64,000 bases of DNA from contig NZ_CP155576.1 of assembly GCF_039693965.1 (NCBI RefSeq), positions 1,488,001 to 1,552,000 of the forward strand, written 5' to 3'. The stretch is from Moraxella sp. K1664. GTDB taxonomy: Bacteria; Pseudomonadota; Gammaproteobacteria; Pseudomonadales; Moraxellaceae. The position numbers and the translations under genes were made by a program. Below, in pieces: positions 9,800 to 19,110 of this stretch (position 1 is the stretch's first letter; the number at the start of each line of letters is the position of its first letter). A model generated the notes under the pieces. That model did not search any database. It saw only the letters and a list, made by a program, of their open reading frames with translations, and was not told where the DNA came from.

Positions 9800-11407
9800 A
9801 TGCCCATGAATTCATCTTCCATTTTACCTCGCTTATGGCTTGGTCTGTGTGCCTTGTTGGTTTTGGTGCCATTATCCGTCATTGTCTTTGCACTTAACAG
9901 CTTTGATGCTGAAATTTGGCACTTTTTGCTGGATTATGAGTTGCCACTGTTGCTTAAAAATACCGCATTACTGGTACTGGGGGTGGGCATTGGGGTAACA
10001 GTACTTGGCACAACAACCGCTTGGCTGACTGCCATGACCGATTTTCCATTGAAACGCTTTTTTGGTTGGGCGATGATGTTGCCACTTGCCATGCCCGCTT
10101 ATGTGCTTGCTTTTGTGCAGTTGGGTATTTTTGACTATACAGGTACCATTAGTACTTATTTAAGGCAAGCGTGGGGCTTTGAAAATGGTCTGCCAGATAT
10201 TAGAAATGGCTTTGGCTTAACGGTGGTCATGAGCCTAACTTTGTATCCTTATGTTTATTTGTTGGCAAAAAATGCCTTTGGCAGCATGGGCAACCGAGCT
10301 CTTGAAGCGGGGGCATCATTGGGGCTGTCATCCGTGCAGTCATTTTTGAAGCTGGCATTGCCCATGGCAAGACCTTGGATTGCTGGCGGCAGCATATTAG
10401 CCTTGATGGAAGTATTGGCGGACTTTGGTGCGGTCAGCGTCTTTGGCTATGACACTTTTACAACGGCAATTTATCAAGCATGGTTTGGGTTTTATTCGCT
10501 TGATACCGCCAAACAGTTGGCAAGTTTATTAATTGGCCTTGTGTTTGTTTTTTTACTACTTGAACAGCTAAGCCGTGGTCGCCGCCGTTTTGAGACCACA
10601 GGTCGTGCCAATCATCACCGAAATATTGTCTTAACTGGCTATAAAAAATGGTTCGCCACTTTGTACTGTGGGCTGATTTTATGTTTGTCTTTTGTCATTC
10701 CAATCATTCAGCTGACTGCATGGGCGATGTCAAGTTGGCAACAAATTGTACTTAGTGAATTACTGATGCAAATTTGGCACTCTGTCAGCATCAGCCTAAT
10801 GAGTGCTGTGGCGGTTGCTGTGGTTGCATTATTTATCGCCATTGCAGCTCGCTTGGATAAAAGTCGCTATGCTTTGATTGCTACCAAAATATCCACACTG
10901 GGCTATGCCATCCCTGGTACGGTATTGGCTGTTGGTGTCTTTGTGCCTGTTGCATGGCTTGATAATTGGCTCATTGCCAACATATCTGCATTTTCAGGCA
11001 GCGATGCAATTTTTAAGGGAACCATCTTTGCCATGCTCATCGCTTTATTGATTCGCTTTTTGGCTTTGGGTGTCCAATCGGTGGATGCTGGCATGAAACG
11101 CATTCGTAACACACACATAGAAGCAGCAGCTTCACTGGGAGCAACGCCTTTTGGTACGGTGTATCGTGTCTATTTGCCACTCATCAAAAGTGCCCTTGGC
11201 GTCAGCATGTTGATGGTCTTTGTGGACACCATGAAAGAGATGCCCATCACGCTCATGATGCGTCCGTTTAATTGGGATACATTGGCGGTGAGAATATTTG
11301 CCTTTACCAGTGAAGGCTTGTATGACAAGGCATCTTTTCCAGCACTTGCCATCATTTTAACTGGATTGATTCCTGTCATCTTATTTTCTAAAATGAATCA
11401 AAAATAA
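9800..11407 (+). CDS. fbpB: Ferric iron ABC transporter, permease
   Basis: Inner-membrane permease of the FbpB/SfuB class, 535 residues, made of two fused permease domains with about 12 membrane helices. Each half has the EAA loop that docks the ATPase: LEAGASLGLSSVQSFLKLAL near 170-190 and EAAASLGATPFGTVYRVYLP near 437-456. The ATG at 9800 and another two codons later are both possible starts. It is followed after 31 bases by fbpC. The fused double-domain layout is normal for this iron transporter family. Confidence 0.92.
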   Translation: MPMNSSSILPRLWLGLCALLVLVPLSVIVFALNSFDAEIWHFLLDYELPLLLKNTALLVLGVGIGVTVLGTTTAWLTAMTDFPLKRFFGWAMMLPLAMPAYVLAFVQLGIFDYTGTISTYLRQAWGFENGLPDIRNGFGLTVVMSLTLYPYVYLLAKNAFGSMGNRALEAGASLGLSSVQSFLKLALPMARPWIAGGSILALMEVLADFGAVSVFGYDTFTTAIYQAWFGFYSLDTAKQLASLLIGLVFVFLLLEQLSRGRRRFETTGRANHHRNIVLTGYKKWFATLYCGLILCLSFVIPIIQLTAWAMSSWQQIVLSELLMQIWHSVSISLMSAVAVAVVALFIAIAARLDKSRYALIATKISTLGYAIPGTVLAVGVFVPVAWLDNWLIANISAFSGSDAIFKGTIFAMLIALLIRFLALGVQSVDAGMKRIRNTHIEAAASLGATPFGTVYRVYLPLIKSALGVSMLMVFVDTMKEMPITLMMRPFNWDTLAVRIFAFTSEGLYDKASFPALAIILTGLIPVILFSKMNQK

Positions 11408-11438
11408 TCACTCATCCATTTAACACTCTGAGAAAACC

Positions 11439-12458
11439 ATGTTGCGTATTGACAATCTTTGTATCAGTTTTGACCACAAACCCATCTTAACTGACATCAG
11501 CCTTCATCTCAAATCAGGTCAAATCGCCTGCCTGCTGGGTGCCTCTGGCTGTGGTAAAACGACACTACTGCGGTGTATTGCTGGTTTTGAGACGCCAGAT
11601 AGTGGTGAGATTTATATTCAAGACAAGCCACTGTATGCCAAAAATGTCCATCTCCCCGCCCATAAAAGACAAATTGGCATGGTATTTCAAGATTATGCTT
11701 TATTTCCACATTTGACCGTGGCGGATAATATTGCTTTTGGGCTCTCTGCCATGGACAAAACTGCCAAATCCGAGCGTGTGGCTGAAATGCTGGCACTCAT
11801 TGGGATGAGTGAGTATGCCAATTACTATCCACATGAGCTGTCAGGGGGGCAGCAGCAACGGGTTGCACTGGTGCGTGCACTTGCCCCACGCCCGAGTTTG
11901 ATTTTGCTTGATGAACCATTTTCAAATTTGGATGTTGAGCTTCGCACCAGCCTCTCCAAAGAAGTGCGTCGCCTGCTCATCTCCCAAAATGTCTCTGCCA
12001 TTTTGGTAACGCACGACCAAGCAGAAGCCTTTGCAATGGCGGATGTGGTTGGGCTAATCACTCATGGCAGATTGCAACAATGGGGTACGCCAGATGCGTT
12101 ATATCATCAGCCTGTCAATGAGTCGGTGGCGAGATTTATCGGTGAAGGGGTACTCATTGATGCCACAAAGGTAACAGAGTCAAATTTTGATACCTCATTT
12201 GGGTGTATCGCCGTTGGTTTGCCTTTGGGCAGTCAAAAAGCCTTGATTCGTCCCCATGATGTCAAGCCAAGCCAAGACCCTAATGCCATCGCTGTTACCG
12301 TGATTGATAGAGATTTTCGTGGCGGTTACTGGTTATATACCCTACAAACTCATGACGAACAAATACTGCTCATGCAAATCTCAATGGCAACAAGTCATCG
12401 CACCCATCATGTCGGTGATAAAATTGGCGTGATGATACATAGAGCGTTTGGTGTGTGA
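11439..12458 (+). CDS. fbpC: Ferric iron ABC transporter, ATP-binding protein
   Basis: Cytoplasmic ATPase that powers FbpB. The 339 residues show Walker A GASGCGKT (34-41), Q-loop MVFQDYALFP (about 81-90), signature LSGGQQQ (134-140), Walker B LILLDE (154-159) and the H-loop VTHDQAEA. The C-terminal part from about residue 240 is a regulatory beta domain as in CysA/PotA-type ATPases. It is the last gene of the fbpBC unit and converges on the MATE gene with no obvious terminator between them. Confidence 0.93.
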   Translation: MLRIDNLCISFDHKPILTDISLHLKSGQIACLLGASGCGKTTLLRCIAGFETPDSGEIYIQDKPLYAKNVHLPAHKRQIGMVFQDYALFPHLTVADNIAFGLSAMDKTAKSERVAEMLALIGMSEYANYYPHELSGGQQQRVALVRALAPRPSLILLDEPFSNLDVELRTSLSKEVRRLLISQNVSAILVTHDQAEAFAMADVVGLITHGRLQQWGTPDALYHQPVNESVARFIGEGVLIDATKVTESNFDTSFGCIAVGLPLGSQKALIRPHDVKPSQDPNAIAVTVIDRDFRGGYWLYTLQTHDEQILLMQISMATSHRTHHVGDKIGVMIHRAFGV

Positions 12459-12496
12459 TTTAAAGATTTGTTAAAGTACCTGCTAAGATATTTGGG

Positions 12497-13897
12497 TCAA
12501 AGTATTTGCTTTGTCATGTATTTGCTATGTCGCTCCAAATACCAGCCCAAAGACAATGCTGCCACCGCCAGCGAGATGACCAATGCCATCCAAAAACCAT
12601 AGATGCCCATACCAACATAAAACGCCAACACAATCCCAGGCAGTAATCCACAGCCCCAAAAGGCAATGATATGAATAATCATGGGAGTTGTGGTTATCTT
12701 ATAGCCACGCAGGGCATAGCTTGCCACGCATTGTATGGCATCAACAAGCTGAAAGGCGGCAGCATAGAGAATGATGGTGGTGGTGATGGCAATGACCGCC
12801 GTGTCTTTGGTGTAGAGTGTTGCCAGTTGTTCTCGTCCGATGACCAAAAAGGCGGCGGTCAAAAATGAGATGGCAGTCGCTCCTGATAACGCCACACCAC
12901 TGCTATAACGGGCATGCTTAGGCTCACGCTGACCCATCGCCATGCCCACTCGTACCGTGCTGGCAATCCCTAGGCTTTGGGGTATCATAAAAATAAGTGA
13001 TGTGATATTGATGGCGATTTGTTGGGCGGCGATATAATTTTCAGTATTACCATCTAATCTGGCAACCAAAAACATGATGCAGCTAAATAGACTCACTTCA
13101 ATAAAAAAAGACAATCCGATGGGCATGCCAAGTTTGGTGATGTCGCCAAAGAGCTTGATGTCAGGCAGGCTAAATTTGTCCATCAAGCCAAATTCATGAA
13201 AATATCTGTCTTTGGTGATGTATATGCCAAGAATGATGGCGTTTAGCCAAAAGACGATGGCGGTTGCCAATCCGCAACCTGCACCGCCTAAGGCGGGCAT
13301 GCCAAATTTGCCATAGACAAAGACGTAGTTTAGGGGGATGTTGGCAAAAAAGCACAGCCAACTGACAATCATGATAACTTTGGGTTTGTTAAGACTGGAT
13401 GCATAAGCGTGCAAGGTGCGATGTATCATGGCGGCAGGCATGGCAAGCCCGATGAACCACAGATACTCTTTGGTAATGGCAAGGGTGTTAGTGCTTAGAT
13501 GACCAAAATAATGCTCAAAGGGCAGTATCGCCGCCCAAATCAGCACCATGCCAATCACACCCATGAGTAGTCCATACCACAGCCCTTGTCGCCCCAGCTC
13601 GCCAATGTCGCCTGCCTTAGCATCGCCTTTATTGACCGCACCATACTGCTGGGCAATCAAAGGGTTTAGGGCGGTCATCACCCCAAGCAAGGTGATATAA
13701 ATCGTCACAAACAGACTGTTGCCCAGTCCGACCGCAGACAAGTCTTCTTTGCTGACACTGCCTGCCATGACCGTATCCACAAAGCCTGTCCCAACTTGGG
13801 CGACTTGTGATAGGAGCATGGGTAGGGCGAGTGTGGCTAGGGCGATGAACTCTTTTTTATAATCAGAAAAGCTGTGGCGGTTTAGGTCAAGAAACAT
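12497..13897 (-). CDS. MATE family multidrug efflux transporter (NorM-like)
   Basis: Inner-membrane Na+- or H+-coupled drug exporter, 466 residues with about 12 membrane helices. The N terminus IALATLALPMLLSQVAQVG and the segment GFVDTVMAG match the first MatE repeat. GMPIGLSFFIEVSLF near 255 opens the second repeat, as expected for the duplicated MatE fold. The ATG at 13897 begins MFLDLNRHSF. It is probably transcribed alone; the convergent fbpC and the upstream mcaP-like gene are functionally unrelated. Confidence 0.9.
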   Translation of the reverse strand: MFLDLNRHSFSDYKKEFIALATLALPMLLSQVAQVGTGFVDTVMAGSVSKEDLSAVGLGNSLFVTIYITLLGVMTALNPLIAQQYGAVNKGDAKAGDIGELGRQGLWYGLLMGVIGMVLIWAAILPFEHYFGHLSTNTLAITKEYLWFIGLAMPAAMIHRTLHAYASSLNKPKVIMIVSWLCFFANIPLNYVFVYGKFGMPALGGAGCGLATAIVFWLNAIILGIYITKDRYFHEFGLMDKFSLPDIKLFGDITKLGMPIGLSFFIEVSLFSCIMFLVARLDGNTENYIAAQQIAINITSLIFMIPQSLGIASTVRVGMAMGQREPKHARYSSGVALSGATAISFLTAAFLVIGREQLATLYTKDTAVIAITTTIILYAAAFQLVDAIQCVASYALRGYKITTTPMIIHIIAFWGCGLLPGIVLAFYVGMGIYGFWMALVISLAVAALSLGWYLERHSKYMTKQIL

Positions 13898-14000
13898 GGG
13901 TCATGCTGGGTAAAAATTTGGGAGTATTTTACCACAGTTGGGCGATGATATTGATTGTTTTATGCTTTTGGGTGCGAACAAGACCCATGCAACCCAATCC

Positions 14001-14045
14001 GCCAATCCCGCTCAAAGGTAGGGATGTTCTTTGAATGGGATTGGC
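14001..14045. repeat. Intergenic long hairpin
   Basis: GCCAATCCCGCTCAAAG at 14001-14017 pairs with CTTTGAATGGGATTGGC at 14029-14045 (15 of 17 positions) around an 11-base loop. It lies between the end of the autotransporter gene and the start of the MATE gene. No T-run follows on the minus strand, so it is not a standard terminator. Confidence 0.55.
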
Positions 14046-14086
14046 ATGCCATTAAGATGTATCAGGTGTTGGTGTGCGTTTGTTTA

Positions 14087-15925
14087 TCAAAACACAAAGC
14101 GAACCCCAAGCGAACCACCCACGTCTGTATCACTGTCTTGGTGGGTGGCGTGAATCCCTGCATGAACGTTTGCCTTGCCAAGTTGCCCCTGTACGCCCAG
14201 ATGAGCAGTGGTGGCGTGGGCTTTGTCGGTGCTGATGGTCGTGTTAAAGCCTTTGGTATATTCACGAATGGATGTCAGGGTGGCATTGATGGTGCGTTCA
14301 TCATCGTTAAACTCATGAGCGTGAGCGATACCGCCTGTCAGAGTCAAAGCGGGGCTGACGGCATAATCCACGTCCACGCCAATCTCGCCTTGCAGGGACT
14401 TTTGTTCTTGTTCGCCAAAACGCATGGCGGTGGATAGGGTGGACTCACTCTCGGTCAAATCACGCACTTTGACTTTTTGGGCATGCACACCGATAAGCGG
14501 ACGTACGGTGGCTTTGCCCATGTCTATGCCATAGCTGGCTTGTAGTCCTGCATGAAAACGTCTGGCGGTGGTGTCTGCCGTGTGCGAACGGCTCGCCCCT
14601 TCCCAGTCGATGTGGCGGTGCGTATCCACGCTTAGGCGGTCTATCCCTGCCACACCTTTTAGGCGAACATTGCCGATGTCATGGCGATGATATAGCCCCA
14701 TGCCAATGGTTTTGACATCCGATGATAGGGTGCTATCCAGAGCATAATCTTGGTTTTGGTGAGTCAGATACGCCCCTGTGTGGCTTGATGAGCCTGCCAC
14801 ATCCAAGCCGATTTGGGTGGTGGGGTCGGTACGGTCGCTGGCATGGACGTTTGCCCAAAGGCTGTGCTGTGAGCCACTAAGCCTATCAAGCTGACGATAG
14901 ACGTGACGGTCGTGAGCAGAGCCTGTCTTGATGAGTTCGCCTGAGAGTTCGCCCATATGAGTGGGTGCGTCCATGATGGAGCGGTAATACTGTGCCAAAA
15001 TGCGGTGCGTGCGTCCTGATGGGTGGATTAGGTCAGCGAACATGTAGTTTTCGCCTGTCGCTCCTGCCATGAGTGAGTTTTTATCGCAAGCCAATGATGA
15101 TGATGTTGGGTTGATGTTTGGCTTATTGTGGCATGCCACGCCATTGGCATTTTCAAAACCAAAAGCTTCTTTGTTTGCAACCGCTTCTTGAAGTAGGGCA
15201 AAGGTATTGGCAGGCACGACGTTGGCGGTAGTGCCATTTAGAGCATTAAATACGCCACTGTTATACATCTGAGTTAGAAGTTGCACCTGCCCTTTTTGGG
15301 CGGATAATGCAGGGTGATTTTGCACAAGGGGTGTGAGCGACAAATCAGGGATGTTTGGCACCAAGATGATTCTCGCCCCTGCTTGATTTAATGTTTCTAT
15401 GTCAGTTGCGGTCGCTTGAACGGCATTGGCAACTTGTGAAGGGTTGGCATGCTCGATGGCATAGAACAAGTCATTCGCCCCAATCCATATCGCATACAGT
15501 GCATTGGGGTCGGTCTGACCGTTGGTATTTGCTAGGTAATGTTTGATTTGGTCGTTGGTGGTGGGAATGTTTACGCTGACTGTGCCACTTGTATCTGTCC
15601 ATGTGGCGGTGCGTGCTGACTGAGAGCCACCCACGGTATAATTGGTGCCAGTGGGGTTATCGGGCGTGTTGGGGCTGGCGGTTTTGCCATAACTTTGGGC
15701 AAATAGACTTGTCCATACAGGGTCGGGATTGGTGGTAAAAGACGGCTGTAAGGCGTTGCCAAATGCACCATCTTGCTCGCTGACCAAGTCTTTTAGGCGA
15801 CCTGTGTCGGACAGGCTGTCGCCAAAAAAGATGACTTGACTATAATCCTTGGCATGAGTGGTTTGCAGGCACATCCCAACCATTAGGGCAAGTGCTGAGT
15901 ATTTGGTAAAATCGGATTTTTTCAT
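14087..15925 (-). CDS. mcaP: GDSL-family esterase/phospholipase autotransporter, McaP-like
   Basis: Type Va autotransporter with a surface lipase/esterase passenger, similar in layout to Moraxella McaP, an adhesin with esterase and phospholipase B activity. The signal peptide ends near TTHA-K. The GDSL nucleophile motif FFGDSLSD has Ser37; block III GAND is at 149-152; the DxxH block DLIHPS gives Asp298 and His301. A beta-barrel of about 270 residues ends in LGVRFVF, with the terminal Phe needed for outer-membrane assembly. The frame opens at 16021, but the ATG at 15925 has AGGGAG upstream and starts the signal peptide. The name rests on domain layout. Confidence 0.87.
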   Translation of the reverse strand: MKKSDFTKYSALALMVGMCLQTTHAKDYSQVIFFGDSLSDTGRLKDLVSEQDGAFGNALQPSFTTNPDPVWTSLFAQSYGKTASPNTPDNPTGTNYTVGGSQSARTATWTDTSGTVSVNIPTTNDQIKHYLANTNGQTDPNALYAIWIGANDLFYAIEHANPSQVANAVQATATDIETLNQAGARIILVPNIPDLSLTPLVQNHPALSAQKGQVQLLTQMYNSGVFNALNGTTANVVPANTFALLQEAVANKEAFGFENANGVACHNKPNINPTSSSLACDKNSLMAGATGENYMFADLIHPSGRTHRILAQYYRSIMDAPTHMGELSGELIKTGSAHDRHVYRQLDRLSGSQHSLWANVHASDRTDPTTQIGLDVAGSSSHTGAYLTHQNQDYALDSTLSSDVKTIGMGLYHRHDIGNVRLKGVAGIDRLSVDTHRHIDWEGASRSHTADTTARRFHAGLQASYGIDMGKATVRPLIGVHAQKVKVRDLTESESTLSTAMRFGEQEQKSLQGEIGVDVDYAVSPALTLTGGIAHAHEFNDDERTINATLTSIREYTKGFNTTISTDKAHATTAHLGVQGQLGKANVHAGIHATHQDSDTDVGGSLGVRFVF

Positions 15926-16105
15926 TATTACTCCCTGAGTTGCTTTCAAAACAAAAACACTTGTAAAGTGTAACAAGATATAACAACAATTACAAGTGTT
16001 TTTAAAAAAATTTGCTGTCAAGGTAGAAAATGTCTAAATAATGCATCAAATGAAATCACATACACTCTACAAAATGAAAAAGTACCACGGTTTTTGTTTG
16101 TGGTG

Positions 16106-16481
16106 AGCTAAGAACCCGCTCACAATCTTTTCAACAACGCAATAAAAGCTAAATTCACAAACTGTAAGCTTGTATTTAAGTATCGCTCGAAGTTTTTCCA
16201 AAGCCTTCTATTTTGACCCATTTTTTTAAGACATTATCAAGAATGCTTTTACCATTGTCATCAAGTTCACGCCATTTTTGATGGTAGCAATGAACGGTTC
16301 GCCATTGTATAGGTCTATTGTCCTAGGCTTGGTCTTTTTTCTGGCACTTTGTAGCAATGGACGTATGTGTTTAAATTGTTCTTGTGTGATGTCACCTAGA
16401 TAGGCTTTTCTCATGGTGAATGATTTGGTTGGTGATTTGGTTTATTGGGGCGTATTTTTTGATTGTGAATGGGTTCTAAGC
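16106..16481. mobile_element. Decayed IS5-type insertion sequence remnant
   Basis: Imperfect inverted repeats bound a 376-bp stretch: GCTAAGAACCCGCTCACAATC-type at 16107-16127 and GATTGTGAATGGGTTCTAAGC at 16461-16481 (18 of 21 positions in inverted match). The interior holds three separated fragments of one transposase. An intact relative would be about twice as long, so large internal deletions have occurred. The right end abuts a fragment of an outer-membrane protein gene. Confidence 0.6.
16120..16414 (-). pseudogene. IS5-family transposase, internally deleted
   Basis: The N-terminal fragment (start ATG at 16414) reads MRKAYLGDITQEQFKHIRPL and then SARKKTKPRTIDLY, the usual IS5-type opening. 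The middle continues in another frame as QWRTVHCYHQKWRELDDNGK and then SILDNVLKKWV. The C-terminal fragment, in a third register, reads RRLWKNFERYLNTSLQFVNL and ends AFIALLKRL with TGA at 16120-16122. The sections that should carry most of the DDE catalytic core are gone, so the protein cannot be active. Confidence 0.75.
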
Positions 16482-16556
16482 CTAAGCTATGACTATGCAG
16501 GCAGTGAGCACACAGACAGCAGTCAAGTGAAACTTGGGCTTGTGAGTCGGTTTTAG
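16473..16556 (+). pseudogene. C-terminal remnant of an outer-membrane beta-barrel protein
   Basis: Plus-strand codons 16473-16556 read VLSLSYDYAGSEHTDSSQ, then VKLGLVSRF and TAG. The pattern of alternating residues and the terminal Phe is the final beta-strand signal of autotransporters and other barrels. No matching upstream gene is left; the decayed insertion sequence lies directly upstream. A hairpin terminator follows. I infer that an outer-membrane protein gene was truncated here. Confidence 0.5.
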
Positions 16557-16614
16557 GTATTGCCGTCATGATGTATGTCATGGCGGTATCGCTTGGTTAT
16601 GCAATTTACAACCA

Positions 16615-16647
16615 AAAACCTTGTTAATCTTATATTAACAAGGTTTT
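16615..16647 (+). terminator. Rho-independent terminator
   Basis: A perfect 14-bp stem (AAAACCTTGTTAAT / ATTAACAAGGTTTT) with loop CTTAT lies downstream of the outer-membrane protein remnant. A second weaker hairpin (16560-16588) precedes it. It is symmetric enough to act on both strands. Confidence 0.65.
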
Positions 16648-16704
16648 AAAATCATGATATGCCCTTATAAAATGAATCTTGACACCAATTAATTTGACAT
16701 ACCG

Positions 16705-19068
16705 ATGAACAGTACAAACGCACAAGTCGCCACTTTGTTGGAACGCTTGCACCAACCCCCCAAAAATAACGCATTTTATGAGCTGATAAAGACCATTAAC
16801 TTTGATTATGGTGAAAATAGCATTGAGCAGATGGCTTATTTTTTGGATGAATTGGCAAAAAAATATGATTTGGATGCACTATTTACCAAAAAAACCTTTC
16901 GCCCACTTTGCTTGACATTTGCCGCATATTTGGGGGAATATTTGGCAAGATACACCCACGAGCCGATTCTTTGGCTTACTTATGATGAAGCACAGCAAGC
17001 CATTCGGGATAAAAATCAGTCCCATGGCACGGATTTTGCCTTGAAGAAGGTCTTTGAAAATTCATTGATTGCCCAAATCGGAGAGCATATCTTTTGTCAG
17101 CCACTGCTTGCCATCAAAGATCATTTGACGCATCAAAATCGTTTGGATGTTTTTGTCAAATCGATGACGGGGGCGATTTTTAAAAGCCAAGAGGTCAGTA
17201 TTCACTTAGAACCGAACCGAGTGGCTTATTTATATTTGGCAAAACTAAAAAATCAAAAGCTCATCGATGATACATTTGCTTTTTTTGATGACATTAAGCA
17301 CATCGATTTTGATTATTCTTTTGAAAGCATTGTTCGCTTGGATGGTGCTTTATCAACCATCAAAAAAACCCATCAACTAAATCAAGCAGTCTATCAACAA
17401 TACGCAGAAAATCACGGATTTGAGAAATTGCTGTATTTGCTTAATTTCTACGTTGGTGCAACCTTTGCCAAACTTTTTAAAAGCACTTTGTCATGGCTTA
17501 ACTACCAGCAACTCACCGAGCAGTCGCCATCAAAACTACCAAAGCGTATCGAATATCAATTTATTGCCAACTTTAATGACGACCATCATGCCATCATGAT
17601 GACGATTAATACGATGTTGTTTGACTTGGATTCGGATTGTCCCAACAGTCTTGTGGCGTTTTATGAGCTGATAAAACCAACATCGAAAGTTGTGATTACC
17701 GAGCAAAGACAAAATAGCCATCATGAACTCATTCAAAAACTGCCAAAACCTTGGCAGTCTGCCTTTAAGGTGGCAGGTGCCATGCTGGCGAAGGGGTTGG
17801 TGAGTATTTATGAGAGCAAGCCTGTGGTGCCGTCCTGCTTTAAATACGAACTTCAATCCAAGCAAAGCAAGTTTGTAGATATCGATGATGATAACCCTTT
17901 GATAAAGTTAAATGAGTTGTTGCAAAATAACCCTGACAACTCGCCATGCATGGTCGGTGCTTGTGACGTGCTGGTATCAACAGACATGGGCAAGACAGAC
18001 GCTTTGATGATTCATATCAAGTTGTATCATAAGCCTGTACTGGATTTGAAGTTGGTTATGCCTTATCGGACAAGGCGACATATTGGTGGTTTTTGCTTTT
18101 TTCCCATCAGCTTTTATGAGTTTGACTTACCAGAGGTGCTAAAAACTCAACCACATTTGGTGACCACCATCGCACTTTTGATTTATGAATCCTTAGAATT
18201 TGAATTAAATCAAAACATGGCTCATTTGTATGCATCTGGCTTTGTCAATGAAAACAATTTCTTTGCCAGCATACAAGAGGAGCAGTCGTTGGTTGTGTTG
18301 GCGGATAAAGTAGAGTTGTCGTTACTGCCTTTATACACCCCTGAGGAGATGGCAAAAAGGGAAGAAGAAAAGAGCTACATTGGTGCCTTTGATGTCATCA
18401 ACAGATTGGCACCAAACCAAAGAGAATATCTGCAAGTCATCGCCCCAGATTGGTTGTTAAAGGACGTGCTTGGCAGTCAGCTTGCACACATGCCAACCTT
18501 GTATCGACGAGGTAGGATAGTGTGGGCATCCTTGATATGGGCGAATCATCAGATTTTTAGCCAAGGAGAAGAAAGTTGTGCCGGAGAGGTGATTTTTGAC
18601 CCTAGGGGGCGGACATCGCTTGATGAGTTGCGTGCTTATGGCGAGATGTTATATGCTCTAAAAGGTTCCACGCCCAAAGAGCCTGACCAGTTGGTTTATG
18701 CCCGTCATCTGACACAGGAGAATTCTCGGGTGTTTGGCATGCCTTATCCAAAGAGCTTGGGTAATGTTGAGCTGTCGGTGAGTAGCGTATGGTTTTATAG
18801 ACGACATCTACCAAATGGCATGCTGTCGGACACAGTATTTCCCATCATTATCAGTGAAGATACAAAGGGGCGAGTCATGGTGTTGCCATCAAGACTGTGG
18901 GAGGGTAAATTTTATCAGGCGTGGCTACAACGTGCCAAAAATAAGTTTGGGGAGACTCATGATTTGTTGCCCCAAATCGAAGAGCAGGAGCGGTATAGCT
19001 CTTACATACTAGGTCAGGGCAGAGAGGCACATATTTTCCCAAAATACCATGAAATTTTTGATGAATAA
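16705..19068 (+). CDS. Large hypothetical protein with internally duplicated N-terminal region
   Basis: The 787-residue protein matches no family I can name. It has no signal peptide or clear membrane helix. Two segments resemble each other: NFDYGENSIEQMAYFLDEL (32-50) followed by AAYLGEYLARY and LWLTYDEA, and DFDYSFESIVRLDGALSTI (201-219) followed by LNFYVGATFAKLF and SWLNYQQL. Thus about 65-100 residues are duplicated. The second half (about 440-787) is a separate mixed alpha/beta-looking region. It stands alone after the IS graveyard, with its own spacer, and converges on the amino-acid transporter operon. Confidence 0.8.
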   Translation: MNSTNAQVATLLERLHQPPKNNAFYELIKTINFDYGENSIEQMAYFLDELAKKYDLDALFTKKTFRPLCLTFAAYLGEYLARYTHEPILWLTYDEAQQAIRDKNQSHGTDFALKKVFENSLIAQIGEHIFCQPLLAIKDHLTHQNRLDVFVKSMTGAIFKSQEVSIHLEPNRVAYLYLAKLKNQKLIDDTFAFFDDIKHIDFDYSFESIVRLDGALSTIKKTHQLNQAVYQQYAENHGFEKLLYLLNFYVGATFAKLFKSTLSWLNYQQLTEQSPSKLPKRIEYQFIANFNDDHHAIMMTINTMLFDLDSDCPNSLVAFYELIKPTSKVVITEQRQNSHHELIQKLPKPWQSAFKVAGAMLAKGLVSIYESKPVVPSCFKYELQSKQSKFVDIDDDNPLIKLNELLQNNPDNSPCMVGACDVLVSTDMGKTDALMIHIKLYHKPVLDLKLVMPYRTRRHIGGFCFFPISFYEFDLPEVLKTQPHLVTTIALLIYESLEFELNQNMAHLYASGFVNENNFFASIQEEQSLVVLADKVELSLLPLYTPEEMAKREEEKSYIGAFDVINRLAPNQREYLQVIAPDWLLKDVLGSQLAHMPTLYRRGRIVWASLIWANHQIFSQGEESCAGEVIFDPRGRTSLDELRAYGEMLYALKGSTPKEPDQLVYARHLTQENSRVFGMPYPKSLGNVELSVSSVWFYRRHLPNGMLSDTVFPIIISEDTKGRVMVLPSRLWEGKFYQAWLQRAKNKFGETHDLLPQIEEQERYSSYILGQGREAHIFPKYHEIFDE

Positions 19069-19110
19069 AAGGATGAGATGACAAAATGGCAAACCAAGTT
19101 GCCGTTTTTG

